This document shows positions 1-7,531 of a stretch of DNA of 64,000 bases, piece after piece. The stretch is from Ectopseudomonas toyotomiensis (GTDB taxonomy: Bacteria > Pseudomonadota > Gammaproteobacteria > Pseudomonadales > Pseudomonadaceae), in contig NZ_FOXK01000002.1 in assembly GCF_900115695.1 (NCBI RefSeq), positions 124,001 to 188,000 of the forward strand, given 5' to 3'. The notes beneath the pieces were generated by a model. The model saw nothing but the letters and a program-made list of their open reading frames with translations. It ran no database searches and was not told the origin of the DNA. The translations under genes were made by a program, and so were the position numbers. Position 1 is the first letter of the stretch, and the number at the start of each line of letters is the position of its first letter.

Positions 1-803
1 GCGAACACCCGCGGCAGCACCAGCAGCTCGATGGGGCTCAGGCCCAAGGTGCGGATGGCGTCGATCTCCTCGTTGGCCTTCATCGAGCCGATCTGTGCGG
101 TGAAGGCGCTGGCGGTGCGCCCGGCCATGAGAATCGCGGTGAGCAGCACACCGAACTCGCGCAGGAATGAGAACGCCACCAGGTTCACCGTGTAGATGGT
201 GGCACCGAAGTCGGCGAGGATGGTGGCGCCGAGAAACGCCACCACGGCACCCACCAGAAAGGTCAGCAGGGCGACGATGGGCACGGCGTTGAGGCCGCAC
301 TGTTCCAGATGGGCCGCCAGCGAGGTCAGGCGCCAGCGCGCCGGGCGCAGCAGGACTGTCAGCATGCCGCTGAGGGTCAGGCCCATGAAACCGAGCAGTT
401 CCCGGCCATGGCACCAGGTGGTTTCCACCGCCTCGCCGATATGTCCGAGTATTTCGCGCAGTGCCGAAGGTGTGGCGTGTTCTGGCACCTGCTGACTGCC
501 TGCCATGGCGTCCGCCACCGCCAGCAGAAGGGCGCGGCGCTCGGTGCTCAGGCTGTCCTGTTGCGCCAGTTGGCGCAGGCGCTCGCAGCCCAGCAGTTCC
601 ACCAGCAGCGCAGCGCCGGCGGTATCCAGTGCGGCCAGTTCGTCGAGGTCGATGTTTTCCCGGCCGTGCAGGCGTTCACGCAGGGCCAGGACCTGAGGTT
701 CGAGTCGGCTGTAATGGGCCAGCGTCCAGTCGCCACCGATGCGCAGGCCGCTGGCGGCGTCCGTGCTGCTGGTCTGGAGCGGGGTCAGGTATGGCGTGGT
801 CAT
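1..803 (-). CDS. STAS-MlaE type lipid ABC transporter permease (3' end outside window)
   Basis: The frame is open from an ATG at 801-803 to the left edge, so only the N-terminal ~267 residues are visible. The first ~100 residues look like a STAS-like domain (ending around LDTAGAALLVELLG). After it comes an MlaE permease core with hydrophobic segments and the family signature GRTASAFTAQIGSMKANEEI near the cut end. MlaE permeases form the membrane part of ABC systems that move phospholipids or other hydrophobic compounds across the envelope; the N-terminal STAS extension marks the subgroup distinct from the canonical short MlaE. The ATPase and MCE partners would be expected to the left of the window. 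Substrate cannot be told. Confidence 0.85.
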   Translation of the reverse strand, partial: MTTPYLTPLQTSSTDAASGLRIGGDWTLAHYSRLEPQVLALRERLHGRENIDLDELAALDTAGAALLVELLGCERLRQLAQQDSLSTERRALLLAVADAMAGSQQVPEHATPSALREILGHIGEAVETTWCHGRELLGFMGLTLSGMLTVLLRPARWRLTSLAAHLEQCGLNAVPIVALLTFLVGAVVAFLGATILADFGATIYTVNLVAFSFLREFGVLLTAILMAGRTASAFTAQIGSMKANEEIDAIRTLGLSPIELLVLPRVF

Positions 804-960
804 GGCGACAGCTTAGCGCTGCGAGGGTCTGCCAGGCCAGTCGCGCTGTTCAGGCTGTATCGGCGGCACGGCGCATGAGCCGCTCGGTCACACCAACGTT
901 CGGATGACGAGCGCATGGGCTAAGGTGATGCTCATTGCCCGAGTTTTGTGAGCGTGCGCC

Positions 961-2448
961 ATGTCCGTGGAACATCTGGATGTCCTGATCATCGGTGCCG
1001 GCCTGTCTGGTGTCGGCGCCGCCTGCCATCTCAAGCGCCTTTGCCTCGGCAAACGTTTCGCCATTCTAGAAGGGCGTGAGGCCATGGGTGGCACCTGGGA
1101 CCTGTTTCGTTACCCGGGCATCCGCTCCGACTCGGACATGTACACCCTCGGCTACAACTTCAAACCCTGGAGCGATGCACAGGCCATTGCCGACGGTCCG
1201 TCGATCCGCCGCTACATCGAGGAAACAGCACGTGAGTATGGCGTCGATGGGCTGATTCGTTATCGGCACAAGGTGCTCAAGGCGGATTGGTGCAGTGCCA
1301 GCGCCACCTGGCAATTGCTGGTGCAGCGCGGTGACGAGGCCAAGCCGCTGCACCTGAGCTGCCAGTTTCTGATGATGTGCACCGGTTACTACCGCTACGA
1401 GTCCGGCTACACCCCCGAATTCGTTGGGCGTGAGGATTACCGCGGCACCTTCATTCATCCGCAGTTGTGGCCCGAGGGTTTCGACTACAGCGACAAGCGC
1501 ATCCTGGTGATCGGTAGCGGCGCCACAGCGGTGACCCTGGTGCCGGCACTGGCCGAGCGCGCGGCGCAGGTCACCATGCTGCAGCGTTCGCCCAGCTATG
1601 TGATCAACCTGCCGCAGCGCGATGCGCTGTCCAACGCGCTGCGGCGAGTGTTGCCGGAGAAGTGGGTGTACCGCCTGGCGCGCGGGCGCAACGTGACCCT
1701 GCAACTGGTCTTCTACAAGCTGGCCAAGCGTTTTCCCAACCTGGTGCGGCGGGTTTTGCTGGGTCTGGTACAGCGCCAACTGGGTGAGCGGGTCGATCTG
1801 CGCCATTTCAGCCCCCGCTACAAACCCTGGGACCAGCGCGTCTGTGCGGTGCCCGACGGCGACCTGTTCCGCGTGCTGCGCCAGGGCAAGGCGCAGGTGG
1901 TGACGGCCGAGATCGAGCGTTTCACCGCGCACGGCATCCGCCTGAAAAGCGGCGAGGAGCTGGCTGCCGACGTGATCGTCAGCGCCACCGGTCTGCAGCT
2001 GCAGTTGTTCGGTGGTATCGACGTGAGCGTCGATGGCACGTCCTTCGAGGCACCGACGAGCATGGGTTACCGCGGCATCATGTTGCGTGACCTGCCCAAC
2101 CTGGCGGTGGTGATGGGCTACACCAATGCCAGCTGGACGCTCAAGGCCGATCTCTCCAGCGAGTACTTCTGCCGCCTGATCCGCCACATGGACGCTATCG
2201 GCCGGCGTCAGGTGACCCCGCGCGACACTGATGGTCGAGTGCGGCCGGAGCCGTTTCTCGATCTGCAGTCAGGTTATATCGAGCGGGCTTCGCACCTGCT
2301 ACCGGCGCAAGGTGACCGGGTGCCCTGGAAGCTGCATCAGAACTACCTGCTCGACCTGGCGCTGCTGCGTTACGGAAAACTCGAAGACGACTATCTGGTG
2401 TTTTCCGCCCCTCAGGGCGAGCAGCAAGGCGTATTGGCGCAGCCCTGA
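961..2448 (+). CDS. EthA-like class B flavin monooxygenase (Baeyer-Villiger type)
   Basis: A 495-residue protein with two Rossmann folds: FAD site GAGLSG at residues 12-17 and NADPH site GSGATA at 185-190. Between them, residues 160-171 read YRGTFIHPQLWP, the fingerprint of Baeyer-Villiger monooxygenases. The stretch GGTWDLFRYPGIRSDSDMYT and the whole length follow what I recall of mycobacterial EthA closely. Such enzymes insert oxygen next to a ketone or oxidise sulfur/nitrogen with NADPH and O2; Pseudomonas relatives act on aliphatic or aryl ketones. The gene stands alone between an oppositely oriented ABC permease and a small ORF; no esterase follows, so the pathway is not evident. The ribosome site is weak. 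Family is certain, substrate unknown. Confidence 0.88.
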   Translation: MSVEHLDVLIIGAGLSGVGAACHLKRLCLGKRFAILEGREAMGGTWDLFRYPGIRSDSDMYTLGYNFKPWSDAQAIADGPSIRRYIEETAREYGVDGLIRYRHKVLKADWCSASATWQLLVQRGDEAKPLHLSCQFLMMCTGYYRYESGYTPEFVGREDYRGTFIHPQLWPEGFDYSDKRILVIGSGATAVTLVPALAERAAQVTMLQRSPSYVINLPQRDALSNALRRVLPEKWVYRLARGRNVTLQLVFYKLAKRFPNLVRRVLLGLVQRQLGERVDLRHFSPRYKPWDQRVCAVPDGDLFRVLRQGKAQVVTAEIERFTAHGIRLKSGEELAADVIVSATGLQLQLFGGIDVSVDGTSFEAPTSMGYRGIMLRDLPNLAVVMGYTNASWTLKADLSSEYFCRLIRHMDAIGRRQVTPRDTDGRVRPEPFLDLQSGYIERASHLLPAQGDRVPWKLHQNYLLDLALLRYGKLEDDYLVFSAPQGEQQGVLAQP

Positions 2449-2593
2449 TTCGGCGTGAGCCATAGCAAATGTCCTACAAGAAATTGCACAATCGCGCCGC
2501 TTTATTTCCTGGCATTGCGCCACTACCATTTTGCGATCTGTGTCACGGATGAGCCAGTGGGTGCAGCGTCACCTATCACATGAGGAGTCGGCC

Positions 2594-2761
2594 ATGAAGG
2601 AACAGCGCCATCTACCCGCACTGCGGGCGCACATCGAACAGTTATTGAGCAAAGGCTGGGTGATCGCCAGTCGCAGCCCCATGACGCTACGTAACGGCAG
2701 CCGCTGCTATCTGGTGTCACACGGCATGCTGATCAGCGAGTCCGCCACGCGCGCGGCCTGA
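2594..2761 (+). CDS. Small uncharacterised protein, 55 aa
   Basis: I place the start at ATG 2594 because GAGGAG lies six to ten bases upstream; a longer reading from 2531 has no ribosome site. The product is 55 residues, basic, beginning MKEQRHLPALRAHIEQLLSK and continuing with a predicted beta-rich part (GWVIASRSPMTLRNGSRCYL). It has no signal peptide or membrane segment. A good rho-independent terminator follows the stop directly, and an AT-richer leader precedes it, which suggests a separately expressed gene. I recognise no family with a function; similar short ORFs occur in Pseudomonas genomes as hypothetical proteins. Confidence 0.6.
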   Translation: MKEQRHLPALRAHIEQLLSKGWVIASRSPMTLRNGSRCYLVSHGMLISESATRAA

Positions 2762-2776
2762 TAACTCTTTTCCCGA

Positions 2777-2815
2777 CCGCTGCGCCGTTATCCCGCCTGG
2801 CGCAGCGGCGTTTTT
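2777..2815 (+). terminator. Rho-independent terminator of the 55-aa ORF
   Basis: A perfect 10-bp stem (CCGCTGCGCC at 2777-2786 with GGCGCAGCGG at 2799-2808) with a 12-base loop is followed by CG and five T residues, 15 bases after the stop codon. Confidence 0.85.
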
Positions 2816-2940
2816 GGTTACCGGATATTGCGTCCGTAGCCTGCCGTATTTCCCCTCTTTCTCCCGTTATAGCCGGGCTGCAGGCATTTCACCGGCATGC
2901 TTTCTTTGCCCGATACCTGATCGGCAACGGATGTAACGTC

Positions 2941-2969
2941 TTGGTCTGAGCGTGGTCAGTGCCTATAAC
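2941..2969 (+). promoter_or_regulatory. Predicted sigma-70 promoter of the aldo/keto reductase-MFS pair
   Basis: TTGGTC (2941-2946) and TATAAC (2964-2969) are separated by 17 bases and lie 30 bases before the ATG at 3000. An inverted repeat TCAGTG (2956-2961) / CACTGA (2978-2983) straddles the -10 box and could be an operator. Predicted from pattern only. Confidence 0.5.
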
Positions 2970-2999
2970 CAACCGGTCACTGATTAGAGGAGCCACGCC

Positions 3000-3920
3000 A
3001 TGCCCAGTCGTCGTCGATTCCTGCACGGCAGCGCCAGCCTGGTGGCGTTAGCCGCCCTGATGCCCTGGTTGCCGTCATCCGTCTTCGCTTCCGGCACTTT
3101 GCTGAGTCGGGCGATTCCCAGCACTGGTGAACTGCTGCCGGTGATCGGCCTGGGGACCTCGCGTACTCACGATGTGGCGATGACCGACGAGGCGTTACAA
3201 CCCTTGCGCGAGGTGCTGCAGGCGCTGGTCAATGGTGGCGCCAGTCTGGTGGATACCGCGCCCAGCTACGGACGAGCAGAGGCCGTGTGTGGTGCATTGG
3301 CCGCAGAAGACGACATGCGCAAGAAACTGTTCCTGGCCAGCAAGGTGTCCTCTTCCGGGCGCGCAGCAGGTGAGCGTCAGGTCGAGGCCAGTTTCGCCGC
3401 GCTCAAGACCGACACCATCGACCTGATGCAGGTGCACAACCTGCAGGACACCAGCACTCAACTTGCGCTGCTGCGCGAGCTGAAAGAGCAGGGCCGGGTA
3501 CGCTACATCGGTGTGACTCACTACCTGGATTCCGCTCATGAGCGCCTGCTCGAGGTGCTGCGCCAGGAACCGGTGGATTTTGTCCAGTTCAACTACTCCA
3601 TCGGTGAGCGCAACGCCGAGCGTGAGCTGTTGCCTTATTGCGCCGACAAGGGCATCGCGGTGCTGATCAACCGGCCCTTCCAGCGCGCGGCGCAGTTCGA
3701 CCGAGTCAAGGGCAAAAGCCTTCCCGACTGGGCTGCGGTGGAGTTGGACGTCACCTCCTGGGCGCAACTGATGCTCAAGTTCATCCTCGCCAATCCGGCG
3801 GTAACGGCGGTGATTCCGGCCACCTCGAACCCGCGTTACATGGCCGACAACATCCTCGCCGGGCAGGGCCGCCTGCCTGACGCGGCGCAGCGCCAGCGCA
3901 TCATCGAGTTGTTCGCCTGA
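3000..3920 (+). CDS. Tat-exported aldo/keto reductase
   Basis: A 306-residue aldo/keto reductase with an N-terminal twin-arginine signal (RRRFLHGSASLVALAALMPW, cleavage probably after SVFA near residue 30). The TIM-barrel family residues are present: Asp and Tyr in VDTAPSYGRAE, Lys in LASKV, His in QVHNLQD. The enzyme would reduce a carbonyl with NADPH, yet the signal implies folding with cofactor in the cytoplasm and export to the periplasm; periplasmic members of this family are known only as predicted proteins to me. A ribosome site AGAGGAG lies before the ATG. The MFS gene begins one base after its stop, so the two are probably cotranscribed and may act on one compound. Confidence 0.85.
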   Translation: MPSRRRFLHGSASLVALAALMPWLPSSVFASGTLLSRAIPSTGELLPVIGLGTSRTHDVAMTDEALQPLREVLQALVNGGASLVDTAPSYGRAEAVCGALAAEDDMRKKLFLASKVSSSGRAAGERQVEASFAALKTDTIDLMQVHNLQDTSTQLALLRELKEQGRVRYIGVTHYLDSAHERLLEVLRQEPVDFVQFNYSIGERNAERELLPYCADKGIAVLINRPFQRAAQFDRVKGKSLPDWAAVELDVTSWAQLMLKFILANPAVTAVIPATSNPRYMADNILAGQGRLPDAAQRQRIIELFA

Positions 3921-3921
3921 G

Positions 3922-5205
3922 ATGCAGGCGCTCACCCGGCGCCTGGCGCGGGCGATCAATGCCGAAGGAGAAGAGTTGGCGGCCGTTCTGGCTGGCTTCG
4001 CCCTGTTCTTCTGCCTGTTCGCCGGCTACTTCATGCTGCGGCCCATTCGCGAGGCGATGGGTATCACCGGCGGGGTGAACAACCTGCAGTGGCTGTTCAC
4101 CGCCACCTTCGTCGTCATGCTGCTGGCAGTCCCGCTGTTCGCCTGGCTCAATTCGAAAGTCCCGCGTATTCACTTCATCGACTGGGTATACGGCTTTTTC
4201 TGCCTCAACCTGCTGGTCTTCGTCCTGCTGTTTCGTGTCGATCACGACAGCGTGTGGCTGGCGCGGGTGTTCTACGTATGGATCTCGGTCTACAACCTGT
4301 TCGTCGTCTCGGTGGCCTGGAGCCTGATGGCCGATGTGTTCGACGGCGCCCAGGCGCGCCGGCTGTTCGCCTTCATCGCCGCGGGCGCCAGTGTTGGCGG
4401 GCTGTGCGGGCCGCTGCTGAGCGCCTTGTTGATCGGCGCTATCGGCGAGTCCGGGCTGATGCTGATGGCCGCGGTGCTGCTCGGCGCGGCCATGGCGCTC
4501 AAGCGCTACCTGATGGATTGGCGCGAGCGGCAGGGCGCTGGACGATCTGGGGCGGTACCCAGCGAGAGCCCACGCAGGCCGGTGCCGGGCAATCCGTTCA
4601 GCGGGCTGACGCGTATGCTCGGTTCGCGTTACCTGCTGGGTATCGGCGCGTTCATCCTGCTGCTGACCTCGGTCAGCACTTTCCTCTACTTCGAGCAGGC
4701 GCGCCTGGTGGCCGAACTGTTCCCGGATCGCGCCGCGCAGGTGCGGGTGTTCGGCGTGATCGATTTCGTCGTGCAGGCCGGTGCCCTGGCAACTCAGGTA
4801 TTCATCACCGGCAGGGTGGCGCAGAAGCTCGGCGTGCGCGTGCTGCTGTCGCTGGTGCCGGCGCTGGTCTGCCTGGGCTTTATTGGCCTGGCGCTGGCGC
4901 CGACTTTCGCCATGCTGGCGGGGCTGATGATCGTGCGGCGCATCGGTGAATACGCCTTCGTACGGCCGGGGCGGGAAATGCTCTTCGCGCCGCTGGATGC
5001 CGAGAGCAAGTACAAGGTGAAGAACTTCATCGACACCGTGGTCTATCGCGGCGGCGATGCCCTCAGTGGCTGGGCCAAGGCGGGTCTGGACATGCTCGGC
5101 CACGGGGCCTGGCTTGTAGCCATGGTCGGTGCGCTGTGCGCCGCGTTGTGGGGTGTGCTCGGCTGGTACCTGGGTGGCCGCGCCGATAGGCAAGTCGAGA
5201 GGTAG
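3922..5205 (+). CDS. MFS-type transporter, ATP/ADP-carrier-like
   Basis: A 427-residue protein with about twelve hydrophobic segments and a cytoplasmic central loop rich in Arg and Pro (around residues 195-220). The opening FALFFCLFAGYFMLRPIREA and the later RIGEYAFVRPGREML resemble the MFS subgroup related to bacterial and plastid ATP/ADP translocases; Pseudomonas copies are simply annotated MFS transporter. It starts one base after the stop of the Tat-exported reductase, so the pair is an operon. Substrate is not evident, and the likeness to nucleotide carriers is by overall pattern only. Confidence 0.75.
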   Translation: MQALTRRLARAINAEGEELAAVLAGFALFFCLFAGYFMLRPIREAMGITGGVNNLQWLFTATFVVMLLAVPLFAWLNSKVPRIHFIDWVYGFFCLNLLVFVLLFRVDHDSVWLARVFYVWISVYNLFVVSVAWSLMADVFDGAQARRLFAFIAAGASVGGLCGPLLSALLIGAIGESGLMLMAAVLLGAAMALKRYLMDWRERQGAGRSGAVPSESPRRPVPGNPFSGLTRMLGSRYLLGIGAFILLLTSVSTFLYFEQARLVAELFPDRAAQVRVFGVIDFVVQAGALATQVFITGRVAQKLGVRVLLSLVPALVCLGFIGLALAPTFAMLAGLMIVRRIGEYAFVRPGREMLFAPLDAESKYKVKNFIDTVVYRGGDALSGWAKAGLDMLGHGAWLVAMVGALCAALWGVLGWYLGGRADRQVER

Positions 5206-5288
5206 GCTGTGCTGTACGCACCGGCATTGCACTACCCGTAGATTGAAGAATGGCCGGTGCGCACCGCCTGTGGCGGCCCCGCGACATC

Positions 5289-6191
5289 CTAAGGGTTGGC
5301 CACTGCGACGATCTCCTCGATCAACCATTGCAGCGCGGCATCGCGCTGGCGCTGCGCCAGGCTGACCACTTCGAGGTGGAAGGGCCCGAGGCTGAAGGGG
5401 AGGTCGAACAGCTGCAGCGGCAGCAGCGTGGCGAAGTGCCGGGCCAGGGCGGTGGGCAGTACCGCCGCCAGCTCGCTGCCGGCGACGATATGCGCGGCCT
5501 GCAGGTAGTTCGGCGTGGTGTAGAGGATCTGCCGCGACAGCCCCTGCTCCCCCAGCCACTGATCGACCATGCCGCGGGTCTGCCCACCGTGTACCCAGAG
5601 GTGACGCAGACGCAGGAAGGCCTCCAGATCCAGATTACCCTGGCGCAGCAGAGGGTGCTCGCGGCGCACCGCCAGTTTGAGCGTCTCGCTCATCCAGTGG
5701 CGGCGGGCGAAACGCGCCGGCATCTCGTCGAAACGGCCCAGCACCAGGTCCAGCTCGCCCTTGTCCAGCGCTTCCATCGGCAGGCTGGGGCTGAGGTGGC
5801 GAATATCGATGCCGATGCCCGGTGCCTTGTGGCTGAGGCGGTCGAGCAGGCGCGGCATGCACACCAGCTCGACGTAGTCGGTGACGGCAATGCGAAAGCG
5901 CTGGCGGCTTTCGCCCGGCTCGAAGGCCTCGCCGGCGCTCAGGCTCTGCTCCAGCTGACGCAGCGCGTTGCGGATCGGCGCCTCCAGTGCCAGTGCCCGC
6001 GGCGTTGGCTGCATGCGCCGGCCGACGCGCACCAACAGCGGGTCGTCGAGCAGCACGCGCAGGCGATTGAGCGCATTGCTCACCGCCGGCTGGCTCAGCG
6101 CCAGATGTTCGGCGGCGCGCGAGACGTTCTGCTCGCGTAGCAGGGCGTCCAGTACGCGCAGCAGGTTGAGGTCGAAGTTGCTGAAATTCAT
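5289..6191 (-). CDS. LysR-family transcriptional regulator
   Basis: A 300-residue LysR regulator. Residues 1-65 hold the winged helix (LRVLDALLREQNVSRAAEHL, SQPAVSNALNRLR), with a NodD/NahR-like start MNFSNFDLNLLRVLD; the rest is the effector-binding domain. It is divergent from the acyl-CoA operon at 6290 across a 98-bp gap, the usual arrangement of a LysR activator and its target. The perfect dyad ATACG-T-CGTAT at 6199-6209 lies eight bases before its start codon and is a candidate binding site. Effector unknown; probably a CoA thioester or acid made or used by the operon. Confidence 0.88.
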   Translation of the reverse strand: MNFSNFDLNLLRVLDALLREQNVSRAAEHLALSQPAVSNALNRLRVLLDDPLLVRVGRRMQPTPRALALEAPIRNALRQLEQSLSAGEAFEPGESRQRFRIAVTDYVELVCMPRLLDRLSHKAPGIGIDIRHLSPSLPMEALDKGELDLVLGRFDEMPARFARRHWMSETLKLAVRREHPLLRQGNLDLEAFLRLRHLWVHGGQTRGMVDQWLGEQGLSRQILYTTPNYLQAAHIVAGSELAAVLPTALARHFATLLPLQLFDLPFSLGPFHLEVVSLAQRQRDAALQWLIEEIVAVANP

Positions 6192-6198
6192 CTACTGA

Positions 6199-6209
6199 AT
6201 ACGTCGTAT
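6199..6209. promoter_or_regulatory. Candidate LysR binding dyad
   Basis: The 11-bp sequence ATACGTCGTAT is a perfect inverted repeat around one central base, within the 98-bp gap between the LysR gene and the divergent 3-hydroxyacyl-CoA dehydrogenase gene. Position and symmetry suggest the regulator's site. Confidence 0.4.
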
Positions 6210-6289
6210 CACAAGACTAAATTTCAAAAATAGTAGCGGCTTGCTTATCGTGACCCAAGCTTTTCTGTTTGTGCACGAGAGGAACAACA

Positions 6290-7531
6290 ATGAATAAAGT
6301 CGTCTCGCCGCTTCGCTGTGCCGCCGTGATCGGCGCCGGCACCATGGGCCGCGGTATCGTCATCAGCCTGGCCAATGCCGGCCTGCAGGTGCTGTGGTTG
6401 GATAACAACCCGCAGATGGTCGAGCAGGGCCTGGCGATGGCTGAGGAAACCTGGGCGCACAATGTCGCCAAGGGCCGTATCGATGCGGCCGAGGCTGCCG
6501 CGCGGCGCGCACGTATCGAGGCGGTGTACGGCTACGCGGCGCTGGCCGACGCTGACCTGGTTATCGAGGCGGTGTACGAGAATCTCGAGCTCAAACAAAA
6601 CATCTTCCGTGAGCTGGACTCGGTGCTGAAGCCGGGCGCCATCCTCGCCAGCAACACATCGGCGCTGGATGTCGACGCTATCGCTGCAGTCACCACGCGG
6701 CCAGAATCGGTGCTGGGCCTGCACTTCTTCAGCCCGGCGCACATCATGAAACTGCTAGAGATCGTGCGTGGTGCCAGGACTGCGCCTGCCGTGCTGCAGG
6801 CCGCTCAGGAGCTGGGCGAGCGCATGGGCAAGGTGGCGGTGGTGGCCGGCAACTGCCACGGCTTTATCGGCAACCGCATGCTGCACACCTACGTGCGCGA
6901 GGCGCGCATGCTGCTGCTCGAGGGCGCCTGGCCGCATCAGGTAGATACGGCGCTGCAGGGTTTCGGTTTCGCCATGGGGCCGTTTCGCATGTACGACGTG
7001 GTCGGCATCGATCTCGAATGGCGCGCCCGTGAACTGTCTGGCCAGGGCCAGGATGATCCGGCGGTGCAGGTGGATAACCGTCTCTGCGAGTTGGGGCGCT
7101 TTGGCCAGAAGAGTGGCAAGGGCTATTACCGCTATGCGCCCGGCAGCCGCCAGGCCGAGCATGATCCGGTTGTCGATGGGCTGGTGCAGATGCAATCGGA
7201 GCGCCTGGGCTTCACCCGCCGCGATATCGGCAACGAGGAGATTCTCGAGCGCTGCCTACTGGCACTGGTCAACGAAGGGGCGAAGATTCTCGAGGAGAAC
7301 ATTGCCGCCAACAGCCGCGACATCGATCTGGTCTATCTCAACGGTTACGGCTTTCCCGCCGAGCGTGGCGGCCCGATGAGCTGGGCCGACGGCGAGGGTG
7401 TCGCGGCGATTCACCAGCGTCTTTTGCAACTGGCAGAGCGCTTCGGCGCGCATTGGCAACCGGCGGCGCTGATCGAACGCCTGGCTGCCGAGAACAAGCA
7501 TTTCAGCGACGTACAGGAGGGTCGGGTATGA
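6290..7531 (+). CDS. 3-hydroxyacyl-CoA dehydrogenase
   Basis: A 413-residue NAD-dependent 3-hydroxyacyl-CoA dehydrogenase. The NAD site is VIGAGTMGRGI near residue 14, and the catalytic His lies in LGLHFFSPAHIMKLLEI with Glu before it in the substrate domain. A second, C-terminal dehydrogenase domain contains NEGAKILEENIA and GYGFPAERGGPM. It resembles the C-terminal half of FadB but lacks the enoyl-CoA hydratase part. I chose ATG 6290 because GAGAGGAAC precedes it; a TTG at 6269 is in frame but unlikely. It is the first gene of a four-gene operon and overlaps the acyl-CoA dehydrogenase by four bases (ATGA). It would oxidise a 3-hydroxyacyl-CoA to the 3-keto form; the actual acid is not known. 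Confidence 0.9.
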   Translation: MNKVVSPLRCAAVIGAGTMGRGIVISLANAGLQVLWLDNNPQMVEQGLAMAEETWAHNVAKGRIDAAEAAARRARIEAVYGYAALADADLVIEAVYENLELKQNIFRELDSVLKPGAILASNTSALDVDAIAAVTTRPESVLGLHFFSPAHIMKLLEIVRGARTAPAVLQAAQELGERMGKVAVVAGNCHGFIGNRMLHTYVREARMLLLEGAWPHQVDTALQGFGFAMGPFRMYDVVGIDLEWRARELSGQGQDDPAVQVDNRLCELGRFGQKSGKGYYRYAPGSRQAEHDPVVDGLVQMQSERLGFTRRDIGNEEILERCLLALVNEGAKILEENIAANSRDIDLVYLNGYGFPAERGGPMSWADGEGVAAIHQRLLQLAERFGAHWQPAALIERLAAENKHFSDVQEGRV

